Shown here piece by piece: positions 1 through 7,655 of a stretch of 64,000 nt of DNA. The stretch lies in NCBI RefSeq assembly GCF_010726085.1, contig NZ_AP022560.1, positions 5,766,001 to 5,830,000 on the forward strand. Direction: 5' to 3'. This stretch comes from Mycolicibacterium moriokaense. GTDB lineage: Bacteria; Actinomycetota; Actinomycetes; Mycobacteriales; Mycobacteriaceae. Within the stretch, counting starts at the first letter, position 1. Each line of letters opens with the position of its first letter. The notes under the pieces are model-generated. The model did not search any database, was not told the DNA's origin, and saw only the letters and a program-made list of their open reading frames with translations. Made by a program: the position numbers and the translations under genes.

Positions 1-156
1 AATCCCACCGGAGAGCATTGTCGAGCCGCCCAGCTCCGGCTGGGATTCGATGAGCAGCACCGTGGCGCCGCGAGCTGCAGCCTCGAGCGCCGCGCAGAGC
101 CCCGCCGCGCCGGAGCCGACGACGGCAACATCGTAGTCGGGCTGCGCGTGTCCCAT
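1..156 (-). CDS. FAD-dependent oxidoreductase, KstD/fumarate reductase type (partial)
   Basis: This is the N-terminal end of a flavoprotein that runs off the left edge; 52 codons are visible. They show a Rossmann FAD-binding motif, GSGAAG at residues 14-19, an acidic residue in LLIES near residue 38 that would hold the ribose, and a GGSTMLSGG segment. That combination is typical of the fumarate reductase / 3-ketosteroid dehydrogenase superfamily. The ATG start is supported by a GGGAGGT ribosome site at 161-167. The gene is divergent from the acyl-CoA dehydrogenase at 226 and shares the AT-rich intergenic region. The substrate cannot be told from this fragment; succinate dehydrogenase-like or steroid dehydrogenase members are equally possible. 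Confidence 0.75.
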   Translation of the reverse strand, partial: MGHAQPDYDVAVVGSGAAGLCAALEAAARGATVLLIESQPELGGSTMLSGGI

Positions 157-168
157 TCGGACCTCCCG

Positions 169-195
169 TATATTTAAGTTAGGACTTAGTATATA
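169..195. promoter_or_regulatory. AT-rich imperfect palindrome between divergent genes
   Basis: In the gap between the divergent flavoprotein and acyl-CoA dehydrogenase genes an AT-rich stretch reads as an imperfect inverted repeat (TATATTTAAGT, TAGG, ACTTAGTATATA). Its right arm contains TTAGTAT, which also forms the arms of the perfect palindrome at 3261-3280. It is a candidate operator and/or the -10 region of one or both promoters. No regulator gene lies beside it in the window. Confidence 0.4.
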
Positions 196-225
196 AGGGT
201 ACGGTGCACTAGTTGACGAGATGGG

Positions 226-1476
226 GTGACGATCTTGACTTCAGCGGTGGAGAATTTCCGAGCCGAGGCCCGCGCCTGGCTTGCCGCACGACTCCCACCC
301 CGCCCTCCTCGAAACCGAGTTAGCGAACCGCCCGTATGGGGCGTCGGGTCCGACTCCGTCGATGTCTTCCCGAGCGTCGACCCCGTCGCCGAAGCCGAGA
401 AGACAATGGCCGCGGCAGCCTGGCAGACGACAAAGTATGACGCCGGCTATGGCGCAATCGCGTGGGAAACGGAATATGGCGGGCGAGGACTTTCTGCTGA
501 GTTCGACCGCGCCTTTCGGAAAGAGGAAGCGGCTTTCGAGACCCCCGAGACCTCCGAGATCCTTGCAGTGACGTTGGGCCTGGTGGCACCCACCATCCGC
601 ATGCACGGTGACGATCACCTACGCAGGTCGATGATTCCGTCGCTGTTACGCGCGGAGGTCTTGGCGTGTCAGCTGTTCTCCGAACCGGGCGCAGGCTCCG
701 ATCTAGCTTCGCTCACCTCCCATGCTGTCCGGGATGGCGACAGCTGGATTATCAACGGGCAGAAAGTGTGGACTTCCGGTGCCCGCGTGTGCCAGTACGG
801 TGAGGCCATCTGTCGTACCGATCGGTCGCTCCCGAAGCACGACGGCCTTACCGTATTTCTCGTCCCACTCGACACTCCCGGCGTCGAGATCCGTCCGATC
901 CGGCAGATGACCGGTGGCTCATCGTTCAACGAGGTCTTCTTCAACGACGTCCGCGTGCCCGACCGCCTTCGGATTGGCGAGGTCGGCGAAGGGTGGCGGG
1001 TGGCATTGACAACACTGGGATACGAGCGATCCACTTCGCAGCACACCTCTCCAGGTGGTTCCTTCCGGCGATTACTCGAGCTTGCGCGTCACCTCGAAGT
1101 GACCAACGACCCGCTCGTGCGGCAGAACCTCATGAAGGCGTTCACCTATAACCGCGTGCTGCACTATACGAATCAACGGATTGCTGCAGGGTCCAAAGCC
1201 GGGGCCGCACCCGGCCCGGAGGGATCGATTCGCAAACTGGCGTGGGTCCGCAGCCTGACCTACACAGGCGAGGCGGCGATGCGAATTCTTGGTGCGCGCA
1301 TCGCGGCGGATACCGGCGAATGGGGTACCTATGCGTGGTCCCAGCACATCCTTGGGGCTCCCGGCTACCACATTGCGGGGGGGTCCGACGAAATCCAGCG
1401 CAACATCATCGCGGAACGAGTCCTCAAGCTGCCGGCCGACCCACGGGTGGGTGCAGCTCGCAATGCACCGGGTTAG
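226..1476 (+). CDS. acyl-CoA dehydrogenase (FadE family)
   Basis: A 416-residue acyl-CoA dehydrogenase, expected to introduce an alpha-beta double bond into an acyl-CoA using FAD and pass electrons to ETF. The flavin/substrate motif SEPGAGSDLA is near residues 152-161 and KVWTSGA follows about 25 residues later; the C-terminal GGSDEIQRN segment is present. The usual C-terminal catalytic Glu position (YEG in short-chain enzymes) is Gly. A Glu in GYERS (about residue 267) sits where isovaleryl-CoA dehydrogenase carries its base, so it is probably active. The start is GTG with only a weak ribosome site. It heads a plus-strand pair with the enoyl-CoA hydratase-like gene. Substrate unknown; the surrounding genes suggest a cyclic or branched acyl-CoA. 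Confidence 0.85.
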   Translation: MTILTSAVENFRAEARAWLAARLPPRPPRNRVSEPPVWGVGSDSVDVFPSVDPVAEAEKTMAAAAWQTTKYDAGYGAIAWETEYGGRGLSAEFDRAFRKEEAAFETPETSEILAVTLGLVAPTIRMHGDDHLRRSMIPSLLRAEVLACQLFSEPGAGSDLASLTSHAVRDGDSWIINGQKVWTSGARVCQYGEAICRTDRSLPKHDGLTVFLVPLDTPGVEIRPIRQMTGGSSFNEVFFNDVRVPDRLRIGEVGEGWRVALTTLGYERSTSQHTSPGGSFRRLLELARHLEVTNDPLVRQNLMKAFTYNRVLHYTNQRIAAGSKAGAAPGPEGSIRKLAWVRSLTYTGEAAMRILGARIAADTGEWGTYAWSQHILGAPGYHIAGGSDEIQRNIIAERVLKLPADPRVGAARNAPG

Positions 1477-1558
1477 CGCAGATACGTGTGGCACTTTTTA
1501 TTTCGCCGATGGCAAACCATGCGACACCCGCCAAGATCGACCCAAATGGAGCCGCCTG

Positions 1559-2416
1559 ATGACCGACAATGAAGACCCGCAGCCGACCACCATCCGCTTT
1601 GAAGGACCGGTCAATGGCGTAACACGAATTACGCTGGCCCGCGCGGAGGTTCACAACGCACAGAACCGCCAGATGCTCTACGAATTGAGCGCTGCGTTCG
1701 ACCGTGCGGCCCTGTGCGATGACACTCGGGTAGTTGTCCTCGCCGCCGACGGCATTCACTTCTCGGCGGGTCATGACCTCCGCGACCGGACACCGATGGG
1801 CGAATTCAAAACGGTTACCTGCTGCGGCGGGTTCGACCGTCCCGGCGCCGAGGGCTGGATGGCGATGGAGCAAGAGCTCTATCTGGGACTCTGTTGGCGA
1901 TGGCGGAACTTCCCGAAGCCGACCATCGCCGAAGTTCACGGCAAGGTGATATTGGCGGGCCTGATGCTCGTCTGGGTCTGCGACCTCATCGTCGCCGCGA
2001 GCAACGCTGAGTTTTCCGATCCAGCCGTGGCGTTCGGCATGAACGGCCATGAATACTTCGTCCACCCCTGGGAATTGGGCGCCCGACACGCAAAGGAACT
2101 GCTTTTCACCGGCGACCCGATCTCGGCCGAGCGCGCATATCAGCTCGGGATGATCAATCGCATAGTCGAACCCGAGCAGCTGACCCTGGCCACGACACAA
2201 CTCGCCGAGCACATTGCGAAGTCGCCGAGTATGGGACTCAAGCTGGCCAAACAGTCCGTTAATGACACGCTCGATGTCCAAGGTCAGTGGGCGGCACTGA
2301 AATCCGCGTTCGCGTTGCATCAGCTGGGTCATTCCAACAACATGCAAATCCACGGCCGACCGATAGATCCGGCCGGGGTGGGCATCATTCGCGATCGACA
2401 CCGGAGCGCCAACTAA
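1559..2416 (+). CDS. enoyl-CoA hydratase/isomerase family protein
   Basis: A 285-residue crotonase-fold protein. The oxyanion-hole segment FSAGHDL lies near residue 64 and the second one is VHGKVILAGL. The two acidic residues that catalyse hydration in canonical crotonases are not conserved: the first aligns with Met136 and the second with Ala156 in SDPAV. It may therefore be an isomerase, hydrolase or another crotonase activity rather than a plain hydratase. ATG at 1559 is preceded by GGAG at 1548-1551. The gap from the upstream dehydrogenase is 82 nt, so they are probably co-transcribed. Its 3' end faces the convergent hydratase-like gene at 2445. Confidence 0.8.
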   Translation: MTDNEDPQPTTIRFEGPVNGVTRITLARAEVHNAQNRQMLYELSAAFDRAALCDDTRVVVLAADGIHFSAGHDLRDRTPMGEFKTVTCCGGFDRPGAEGWMAMEQELYLGLCWRWRNFPKPTIAEVHGKVILAGLMLVWVCDLIVAASNAEFSDPAVAFGMNGHEYFVHPWELGARHAKELLFTGDPISAERAYQLGMINRIVEPEQLTLATTQLAEHIAKSPSMGLKLAKQSVNDTLDVQGQWAALKSAFALHQLGHSNNMQIHGRPIDPAGVGIIRDRHRSAN

Positions 2417-2444
2417 GCGCGCTTGGCCTCCGGTTGGATTTGAC

Positions 2445-3209
2445 CTATACGCCTGTGAACGTCGGGATCCGCCGTTCGTGCATCGCGCGGACCCCTTCGG
2501 CGAAGTCTGAAGTGGCCCGACAACGGTCCTGCTTGGCGTTCTCGATCGCCATCGCCTCTTTGACCTGTTCGTAAAGGCCGCACCGCATAGTCTCCCGAAT
2601 GCCGCCAACAGCGAGTGGAGCTGCTGCGGCAATCTCCGAGGCTAAAGTTACTGCAGCAGAGCGCAACTCATCTTCGACAACGACCAAATCGCAGAGCTGC
2701 ATCGCTTTCGCCTCTTGGCCGGTAACTCTGCCGCCGGAGTAGAGCAATAGCGACGCATTCTGCCTGCCGACCGCGGCAGGCAGGGTAACCGTCATGCCGA
2801 AGCCGTGGTGGATTCCCAACCGAGCGAAACTGCACCGGAACTGTGTCGATGGTGTCGCGACCCGGAAGTCGGCAGACAGCGCAAGCCCCAGTCCGCCGCC
2901 GATGGCGCAGCCCTGAACAGCGGCCACCACTGGTTTACGCGCGGCGAACAGCCGTAGACCTTGTTCGTACAGCGCAGCCGTACTGAACGCCTGCGCACTC
3001 TCCCCGTGAAAGTCGGCGCCGGCGCAGAAATGGCGTCCAGCCGCAGCCAGCACCAGCGCCCGGCATTCCGGATCTTCATCTAGCGCCTCGTACGCGTCGG
3101 CGATTTTGCCGATGAGCTCGGAGGTGAAGTAGTTGAGCGGCGGTCGCCTGAACTCCACAACGGCAACGTGACACTGGCGGTCCACATTCACCGAAACGGT
3201 TTCGGGCAC
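2445..3209 (-). CDS. enoyl-CoA hydratase/isomerase family protein
   Basis: A crotonase-fold protein of 254 residues from the chosen GTG, which has a strong AGGAGG ribosome site (CCAGGAGGAGCT just upstream). A longer frame opening at ATG 3263 would begin inside the palindrome at 3261-3280 and is less likely. FCAGADF and the GCAIGGGLGLAL loop form the oxyanion hole. The first catalytic Glu aligns with Gly (GGGLGL) and the second with Phe (FRCSFARLG), so canonical hydration chemistry is doubtful. It is divergent from the acyl-CoA dehydrogenase at 3308 and probably co-regulated with it through the shared palindrome. Confidence 0.8.
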   Translation of the reverse strand: MPETVSVNVDRQCHVAVVEFRRPPLNYFTSELIGKIADAYEALDEDPECRALVLAAAGRHFCAGADFHGESAQAFSTAALYEQGLRLFAARKPVVAAVQGCAIGGGLGLALSADFRVATPSTQFRCSFARLGIHHGFGMTVTLPAAVGRQNASLLLYSGGRVTGQEAKAMQLCDLVVVEDELRSAAVTLASEIAAAAPLAVGGIRETMRCGLYEQVKEAMAIENAKQDRCRATSDFAEGVRAMHERRIPTFTGV

Positions 3210-3260
3210 AGCTCCTCCTGGTCGTCGAGAGCGGGGTCGCGTCAGGCTGATGCCAAAGAA

Positions 3261-3280
3261 CATACTAAGTCATTAGTATG
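3261..3280. promoter_or_regulatory. Palindromic operator in divergent promoter
   Basis: A perfect inverted repeat with 8-nt arms and a 4-nt centre (CATACTAA, GTCA, TTAGTATG) lies between the divergent hydratase-like gene (start 3209) and acyl-CoA dehydrogenase (start 3308). Size, symmetry and position fit the operator of a dimeric TetR- or GntR-type regulator controlling both directions. It does not match the KstR or KstR2 consensus I know. Confidence 0.6.
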
Positions 3281-3307
3281 ATAATGTCGCGGCCGACGGA
3301 GGTATCC

Positions 3308-4447
3308 ATGCACTTTGCGTTCGTTGAGCTATCCGCCGAGGAACTCAGGCTGCAGCAGGCGGTCCGCGAGTTCCTCATGGCCGAATTGCCACGCGGTCAG
3401 TTCGAGCCTGGGCTGGGCATGGGCGCGCCGCGAGACCGCGAATTCTCCCGCAAGCTTGCGCGTCACGGCTGGCTGGGAATGGGGTTGCCGAGCGCCTACG
3501 GCGGCGCTGATCGGACCGCGGTCGAGCGCTTTATCGTCACCGAAGAACTGCTGCGCTGGGGTGCGCCCGTCGGCCACCATTGGATCGCCGACCGTCAAAG
3601 CGGCGCTGTCATTGCGCGCTACGGCACCGAGTCGCAGAAGCTCGAATTTCTGCCGAAGATCTGTTCGGGGGAGATCGCGTTCTGCGTCGGGATGAGTGAG
3701 CCCGACTCCGGTAGTGACCTCGCAGCGATCAGCACGCGTGCAACCCGCGTCGACGGCGGTTGGGAGGTAAACGGCACGAAGGTGTGGACCAGTGGCGCCG
3801 ACGAGTCGGACTGGATGATCGCGCTGGTGCGCACCAGCAACGAGGACGACAAACATCGCGGTCTGAGCCAGCTGATCATCGACCTGCGCTCCGCGGGCGT
3901 GCGAATTAGCCCCATTTCCACAATGACCGGCGCGGTCGACTTCTGCGAAGTCAGCCTGACGGCCGTCTTTGTTCCGGACAGCCGCGTCCTCGGCAGCCCG
4001 GGAGCGGGGTGGGAACAGGTCACATCCGAACTCGTCTACGAACGCGGCGGGCCGGAACGCTGGCTTTCGACGTACATCGTCGTCGAAGGGTTCGTACGCA
4101 CATGCCCGCCCAGCACGCTAGGGGCACATGCCAAACGGGTTCTGGGCGGTATCAGCGCGAAACTCTGGGGCCTGCGCAACATGTCGCTCTCGACCGCGCG
4201 CGCCCTCGACGAGGGCCGGCTGCCAGCCGCGGAGGCGTCGTTGGTCAAGGAGATGGCGACCCGATACGAGCAGGACATGCTCGAGCTGATTCGAGGGCTG
4301 GTAGATATCGAGCCGACTACCCGGGCCGCGGCCCGTTTCGATCGCCTGCTTGCCCACGCGGTATTGAACGCCCCGATCTTCACCATTCGCGGCGGCACCG
4401 TAGAAATCCTGCGGAAGGTGGTTGCGAAGGATCTCGCCCATGCCTGA
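3308..4447 (+). CDS. acyl-CoA dehydrogenase (FadE family)
   Basis: A 379-residue acyl-CoA dehydrogenase. ATG 3308 is chosen because GGAGG sits at 3298-3302; ATGs at 3278 and 3284 overlap the operator palindrome. FAD-domain motifs SEPDSGSDLA and KVWTSGAD are present. The C-terminal segment is RGGTVEILRK, without the short-chain-type Glu, while the VYERGG segment carries a Glu near residue 245 where isovaleryl-type enzymes have their base. The next gene overlaps it by 8 nt and encodes a shorter dehydrogenase paralogue. Such pairs often form mixed tetramers in mycobacterial side-chain and ring catabolism, so a heteromeric enzyme is likely. Confidence 0.85.
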   Translation: MHFAFVELSAEELRLQQAVREFLMAELPRGQFEPGLGMGAPRDREFSRKLARHGWLGMGLPSAYGGADRTAVERFIVTEELLRWGAPVGHHWIADRQSGAVIARYGTESQKLEFLPKICSGEIAFCVGMSEPDSGSDLAAISTRATRVDGGWEVNGTKVWTSGADESDWMIALVRTSNEDDKHRGLSQLIIDLRSAGVRISPISTMTGAVDFCEVSLTAVFVPDSRVLGSPGAGWEQVTSELVYERGGPERWLSTYIVVEGFVRTCPPSTLGAHAKRVLGGISAKLWGLRNMSLSTARALDEGRLPAAEASLVKEMATRYEQDMLELIRGLVDIEPTTRAAARFDRLLAHAVLNAPIFTIRGGTVEILRKVVAKDLAHA

Positions 4448-5534
4448 TCCGCTGGTCACCGATATCGTCGACCAGGCGCTCGAGGCTGCGTGCTCAGTCG
4501 GACGGCGCGCGGATGCCGAAACCAGCGGTTGGTCGGACACGATCTGGGACGTCGCGGCCGAGATCGGAATGCCCTGGATCTCAGTCCCGGAGCGGTACGG
4601 CGGCGTGGGCGGGTCACTCGGTGACGCGATCGCCGTCCTGGAGATCGTCGGTCGCCACGCCGCACCGTTGCCCATCGCAGAAAGCGGCGTACTGGCCGGG
4701 TGGTTGCTGTCCTCCTGCGACCTGGCGATGGAGCCCGGAGTCACCACGGCCATTCCGCCACGCCGCGGCAACGTACTCGTCGTCGATGCCCGGTCTCGCC
4801 TCAGCGGGCGCGTCGAGCGTGTCCCCTGGGCCCGCTTCGCTGATCACGTCGTCGGCCTTGCGATCGGCAACGACGGAAATACGGTTGTCGTCAGATTCCC
4901 GGCCGCCGAAGCGGACATACTTCCGGGAGAGAACGTCGCCGGCGAACCGCGCGACACCCTAGTTCTCGACAGGGTTCGAGCCCACGCTCTAGCTGTTGCA
5001 CCCGCCGGCGTCAGCCATGCTGAATTACGGGCCCGGGGTGCACTCACCCGCGTCGCACTCATTAGCGGCGCGCTCGCCCGAGTCAGCACACTGACGAATT
5101 CCTTTACACATAACCGGTTTCAGTTCGGGCGGCCACTGCAATCGTTTCAAGCTGTCCAGGCTCATATCGTCTGCGGTGCACAGCAAGCGGCACTCGTCGC
5201 GTTGGCAACCCAGGGCGCAACTTCTGCGATACAGCGAGGCGCCCGTTGGTTCGAACTTCCCGCAGCCAAGATCCTCGCCAACGATGCGGCGACCACGGCG
5301 GCGGCCGCCGCACACCAAGTACACGGCGCCATCGGGATAACCCTGGAATATCCGCTACAGCTACACACGCGGCGGCTGTGGTCGTGGAGAGAGGAGTACG
5401 GCAACTCAGCATTCTGGGCAGAGGTGCTCGGCTGCCTCGTTGCGGACCACGGAGCCGACGAGCTGTATCCGATCATCGCAGGCGGCTCGTCCGCGCTCTC
5501 GATGCACAGCCGGCTGATGGCCCGGAAGAGTTAG
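4440..5534 (+). CDS. acyl-CoA dehydrogenase family protein (probable partner subunit)
   Basis: A 364-residue, more divergent acyl-CoA dehydrogenase. The start ATG lies inside the end of the preceding dehydrogenase gene (8-nt overlap), with AAGGA about 10 nt upstream, so translation is coupled. The C-terminal domain is recognisable from HNRFQFGRPLQSFQAVQ near residues 222-238. The middle FAD-contact motif (SEP.GSD) found in the two full-length enzymes is not seen, and no obvious catalytic Glu is visible. This fits the non-catalytic or FAD-sharing partner of a heteromeric FadE complex with the upstream gene product. Confidence 0.75.
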   Translation: MPDPLVTDIVDQALEAACSVGRRADAETSGWSDTIWDVAAEIGMPWISVPERYGGVGGSLGDAIAVLEIVGRHAAPLPIAESGVLAGWLLSSCDLAMEPGVTTAIPPRRGNVLVVDARSRLSGRVERVPWARFADHVVGLAIGNDGNTVVVRFPAAEADILPGENVAGEPRDTLVLDRVRAHALAVAPAGVSHAELRARGALTRVALISGALARVSTLTNSFTHNRFQFGRPLQSFQAVQAHIVCGAQQAALVALATQGATSAIQRGARWFELPAAKILANDAATTAAAAAHQVHGAIGITLEYPLQLHTRRLWSWREEYGNSAFWAEVLGCLVADHGADELYPIIAGGSSALSMHSRLMARKS

Positions 5535-5549
5535 GCATCGGCGGAGCGC

Positions 5550-6530
5550 ATGACCGAATTCGCAGGCGATCGGATCGACGTTGTAGTCCACCGCCGCATT
5601 GCCGAGGCCGACGGCGTCGTCGGCCTTGAGTTACGCCATGCGGGTGGTGCACCGCTGCCGCCGTGGACGCCCGGCGCACACGTCGATCTCATTCTGCCTT
5701 CCGGCCTGGTCCGCCAATACTCACTGTGTGGTGATGTCACCGATCGCGGTCATTACCGGATCGCGGTCCTTCGGGATGCTCGATCGCGTGGTGGGTCGAT
5801 CGAGATTCACGACACGATCACGACGCAGCAGGAGCTTCAGATACGCGGCCCACGCAATCACTTTGCATTGTCGCCGGCCGCTCAGTATCTATTCATTGCC
5901 GGCGGCATCGGCATCACCCCAATACTGCCGATGATCCGACACGTGGAGAGTGAAGGCATTCCTTGGACGCTCGCCTACGGTGGCCGATCGCTGTCGTCGA
6001 TGGCATTTGTCGACGAGGTGCGCTCAACCCGCGGTGGAAGTGTGCACATCGTCGCCCAGGATCGGTGCGGCTTGCTCGACCTGGATCGCTTGTTCGCTGA
6101 CGCCAGCCCAGCGGCTGAGGTCTACTGCTGCGGACCAGAAGCGTTGTTGCAGGCAGTGCTGGATCGGAGCGTCGCCGACGTTCCGGCACGGCCAGTTCAC
6201 CTGGAGCGGTTCGGGGCCGCGCCCGATGCCAACCTGACCGACAATGCCAACCACGCGGCCAACCACGAATTCATCGTCGAATTGAAGCGATCAGGGCGCT
6301 GGCTGACGGTTCCGCCGAACCGCACGCTGCTCGACGTTGTCCGGGAGACCAACCCGGATGTCAGCTTTTCGTGCGAGGAGGGCTACTGCGGCAGCTGTGA
6401 AACTGGCGTCATCGAAGGCATTCCGGATCACAGGGATACGTTGCTGAGCAAGGAGGAGCGGGAGGCAGGCCGGTCGATGATGATCTGTGTCAGCCGATCG
6501 AAGACTCGCCGACTGGTCCTCGACCTGTAG
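5550..6530 (+). CDS. FMN/[2Fe-2S] oxygenase reductase (phthalate dioxygenase reductase type)
   Basis: A 326-residue electron-transfer protein with the domain order of phthalate dioxygenase reductase and VanB. The N-terminal flavin domain has RQYSLCG (FMN site, near residue 54), the nucleotide-binding domain has GGIGITPIL (near 118-126), and the C-terminal plant-type ferredoxin domain carries CEEGYCGSC plus a final Cys in MMICVS. It should move electrons from NAD(P)H to a Rieske-type oxygenase or demethylase. No such oxygenase gene is visible in the window. It lies 15 nt after the third dehydrogenase gene, so it is probably part of the same operon. Confidence 0.85.
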   Translation: MTEFAGDRIDVVVHRRIAEADGVVGLELRHAGGAPLPPWTPGAHVDLILPSGLVRQYSLCGDVTDRGHYRIAVLRDARSRGGSIEIHDTITTQQELQIRGPRNHFALSPAAQYLFIAGGIGITPILPMIRHVESEGIPWTLAYGGRSLSSMAFVDEVRSTRGGSVHIVAQDRCGLLDLDRLFADASPAAEVYCCGPEALLQAVLDRSVADVPARPVHLERFGAAPDANLTDNANHAANHEFIVELKRSGRWLTVPPNRTLLDVVRETNPDVSFSCEEGYCGSCETGVIEGIPDHRDTLLSKEEREAGRSMMICVSRSKTRRLVLDL

Positions 6531-6532
6531 TG

Positions 6533-6612
6533 ATCAAGATCCGGCGGACGTGGTCCGTTTATCGGTGGCCGGCGTCGTTACGGTCGGACGCGCCGTCGAA
6601 TGTGATCTTGAT
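6533..6612. repeat. Spaced inverted repeat after the catabolic operon
   Basis: ATCAAGATC at 6533-6541 and GATCTTGAT at 6604-6612 are exact inverted copies about 60 nt apart, directly downstream of the reductase gene. They could pair as the base of a large hairpin that ends the operon, or be a regulator site of the next gene. There is no T tract. Confidence 0.35.
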
Positions 6613-6710
6613 AACTGGCTGCTGTCGCATTCAGGACATTATTGTCATCGGCGTCGACGGCGATTTCCAAAGCCCTTCGGAAATCACCGCTCACCCCTAA
6701 CATTCCGTCC

Positions 6711-7634
6711 GTGGAACCCCAGAACCCGCAGGCGCCAGGGCGCCAAGGAAGTACGCGCCACGGCGCCAAGTCCCCGTCCGGGGGCCGGCGCGTCGCAACG
6801 ATCATCGCCGTCGTTGTGCTCTTTGTATTGGCCTACGGTGTCACGCTCTTCGCGTATTGGGAGCTGTCCGGTTCCGCTACGGAGTTGGGCCCGGCAGACG
6901 AGGGCGACGGATCCGAGACAGTCGTCCTCGTGACGGTGAAGGCGTTGCGCACCGTCGACTACCAGGCTGACGTCAAGGTGCTCGTCATCCCGCAGAATGA
7001 CCTCATCGACGAACGTCTGGAGGTCCTCAACACCGACATCTCGGTGCGGCTGTATCCGTGGAACACGCTCGGCGACTTGAACTTTCCCGCGGGTGAAGCC
7101 CCCGCCGAAAAGACCACCACCCTCGACCTCGACGGTGACGTGAACAACTGGCCGTTCGACCGCTATACGACCGCGCCGAGCAGCGCGACGTTGCTCGTCG
7201 GATCCGGCGAAGACCGTCAGTACCTGCCCGCCCGCGTCGAACTCGAAGGGGCGCTGCAGGGCTGGGATCTCTACGCCGACGAGGTAGCCCCAGGGCCGAA
7301 TGACTCCGGTGCGGAGAACGCGACCAAGTTGACACTGAAACGGTCACTCGGCCCGCTCGCCTTCGATCTCGGCATCTGCGTCGTGCTGATCACGCTGCCC
7401 ACGTTGGCGATCATCACAGCGCTGCAGGTGATCACGAGGCGTAAGGCATTCCAGATGCCGTTCCTGACGTGGTACGCCGCAATGCTTTTCGCGGTTGTCC
7501 CGCTGCGGAACATCCTGCCTGGAGCGCCACCACCGGGCGCATGGATCGACGTCGCCCTCGTGTTGTGGGTTCTCGTCGCCTTGGTCACCGCGATGGTGAT
7601 GGCGGTCGTCTCCTGGCAGAAACAGGTCGACTAG
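6711..7634 (+). CDS. DUF4436 family membrane protein
   Basis: A 307-residue membrane protein that I recognise as DUF4436, a family of unknown function common in mycobacteria. There is a Pro/Gly-rich cytoplasmic N-terminus, one membrane helix near residues 25-45 (ATIIAVVVLFVLAY), an extracytoplasmic domain of about 155 residues, then three hydrophobic helices at the C-terminus. The GTG at 6711 is chosen because TAACAT at 6698-6703 sits exactly 7 nt upstream, an arrangement expected for a leaderless transcript. A longer frame from TTG 6642 has no ribosome site. It probably forms a single-gene unit. Confidence 0.75.
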   Translation: MEPQNPQAPGRQGSTRHGAKSPSGGRRVATIIAVVVLFVLAYGVTLFAYWELSGSATELGPADEGDGSETVVLVTVKALRTVDYQADVKVLVIPQNDLIDERLEVLNTDISVRLYPWNTLGDLNFPAGEAPAEKTTTLDLDGDVNNWPFDRYTTAPSSATLLVGSGEDRQYLPARVELEGALQGWDLYADEVAPGPNDSGAENATKLTLKRSLGPLAFDLGICVVLITLPTLAIITALQVITRRKAFQMPFLTWYAAMLFAVVPLRNILPGAPPPGAWIDVALVLWVLVALVTAMVMAVVSWQKQVD

Positions 7635-7655
7635 CTCTGGGAGCCGGCTCGGTCC

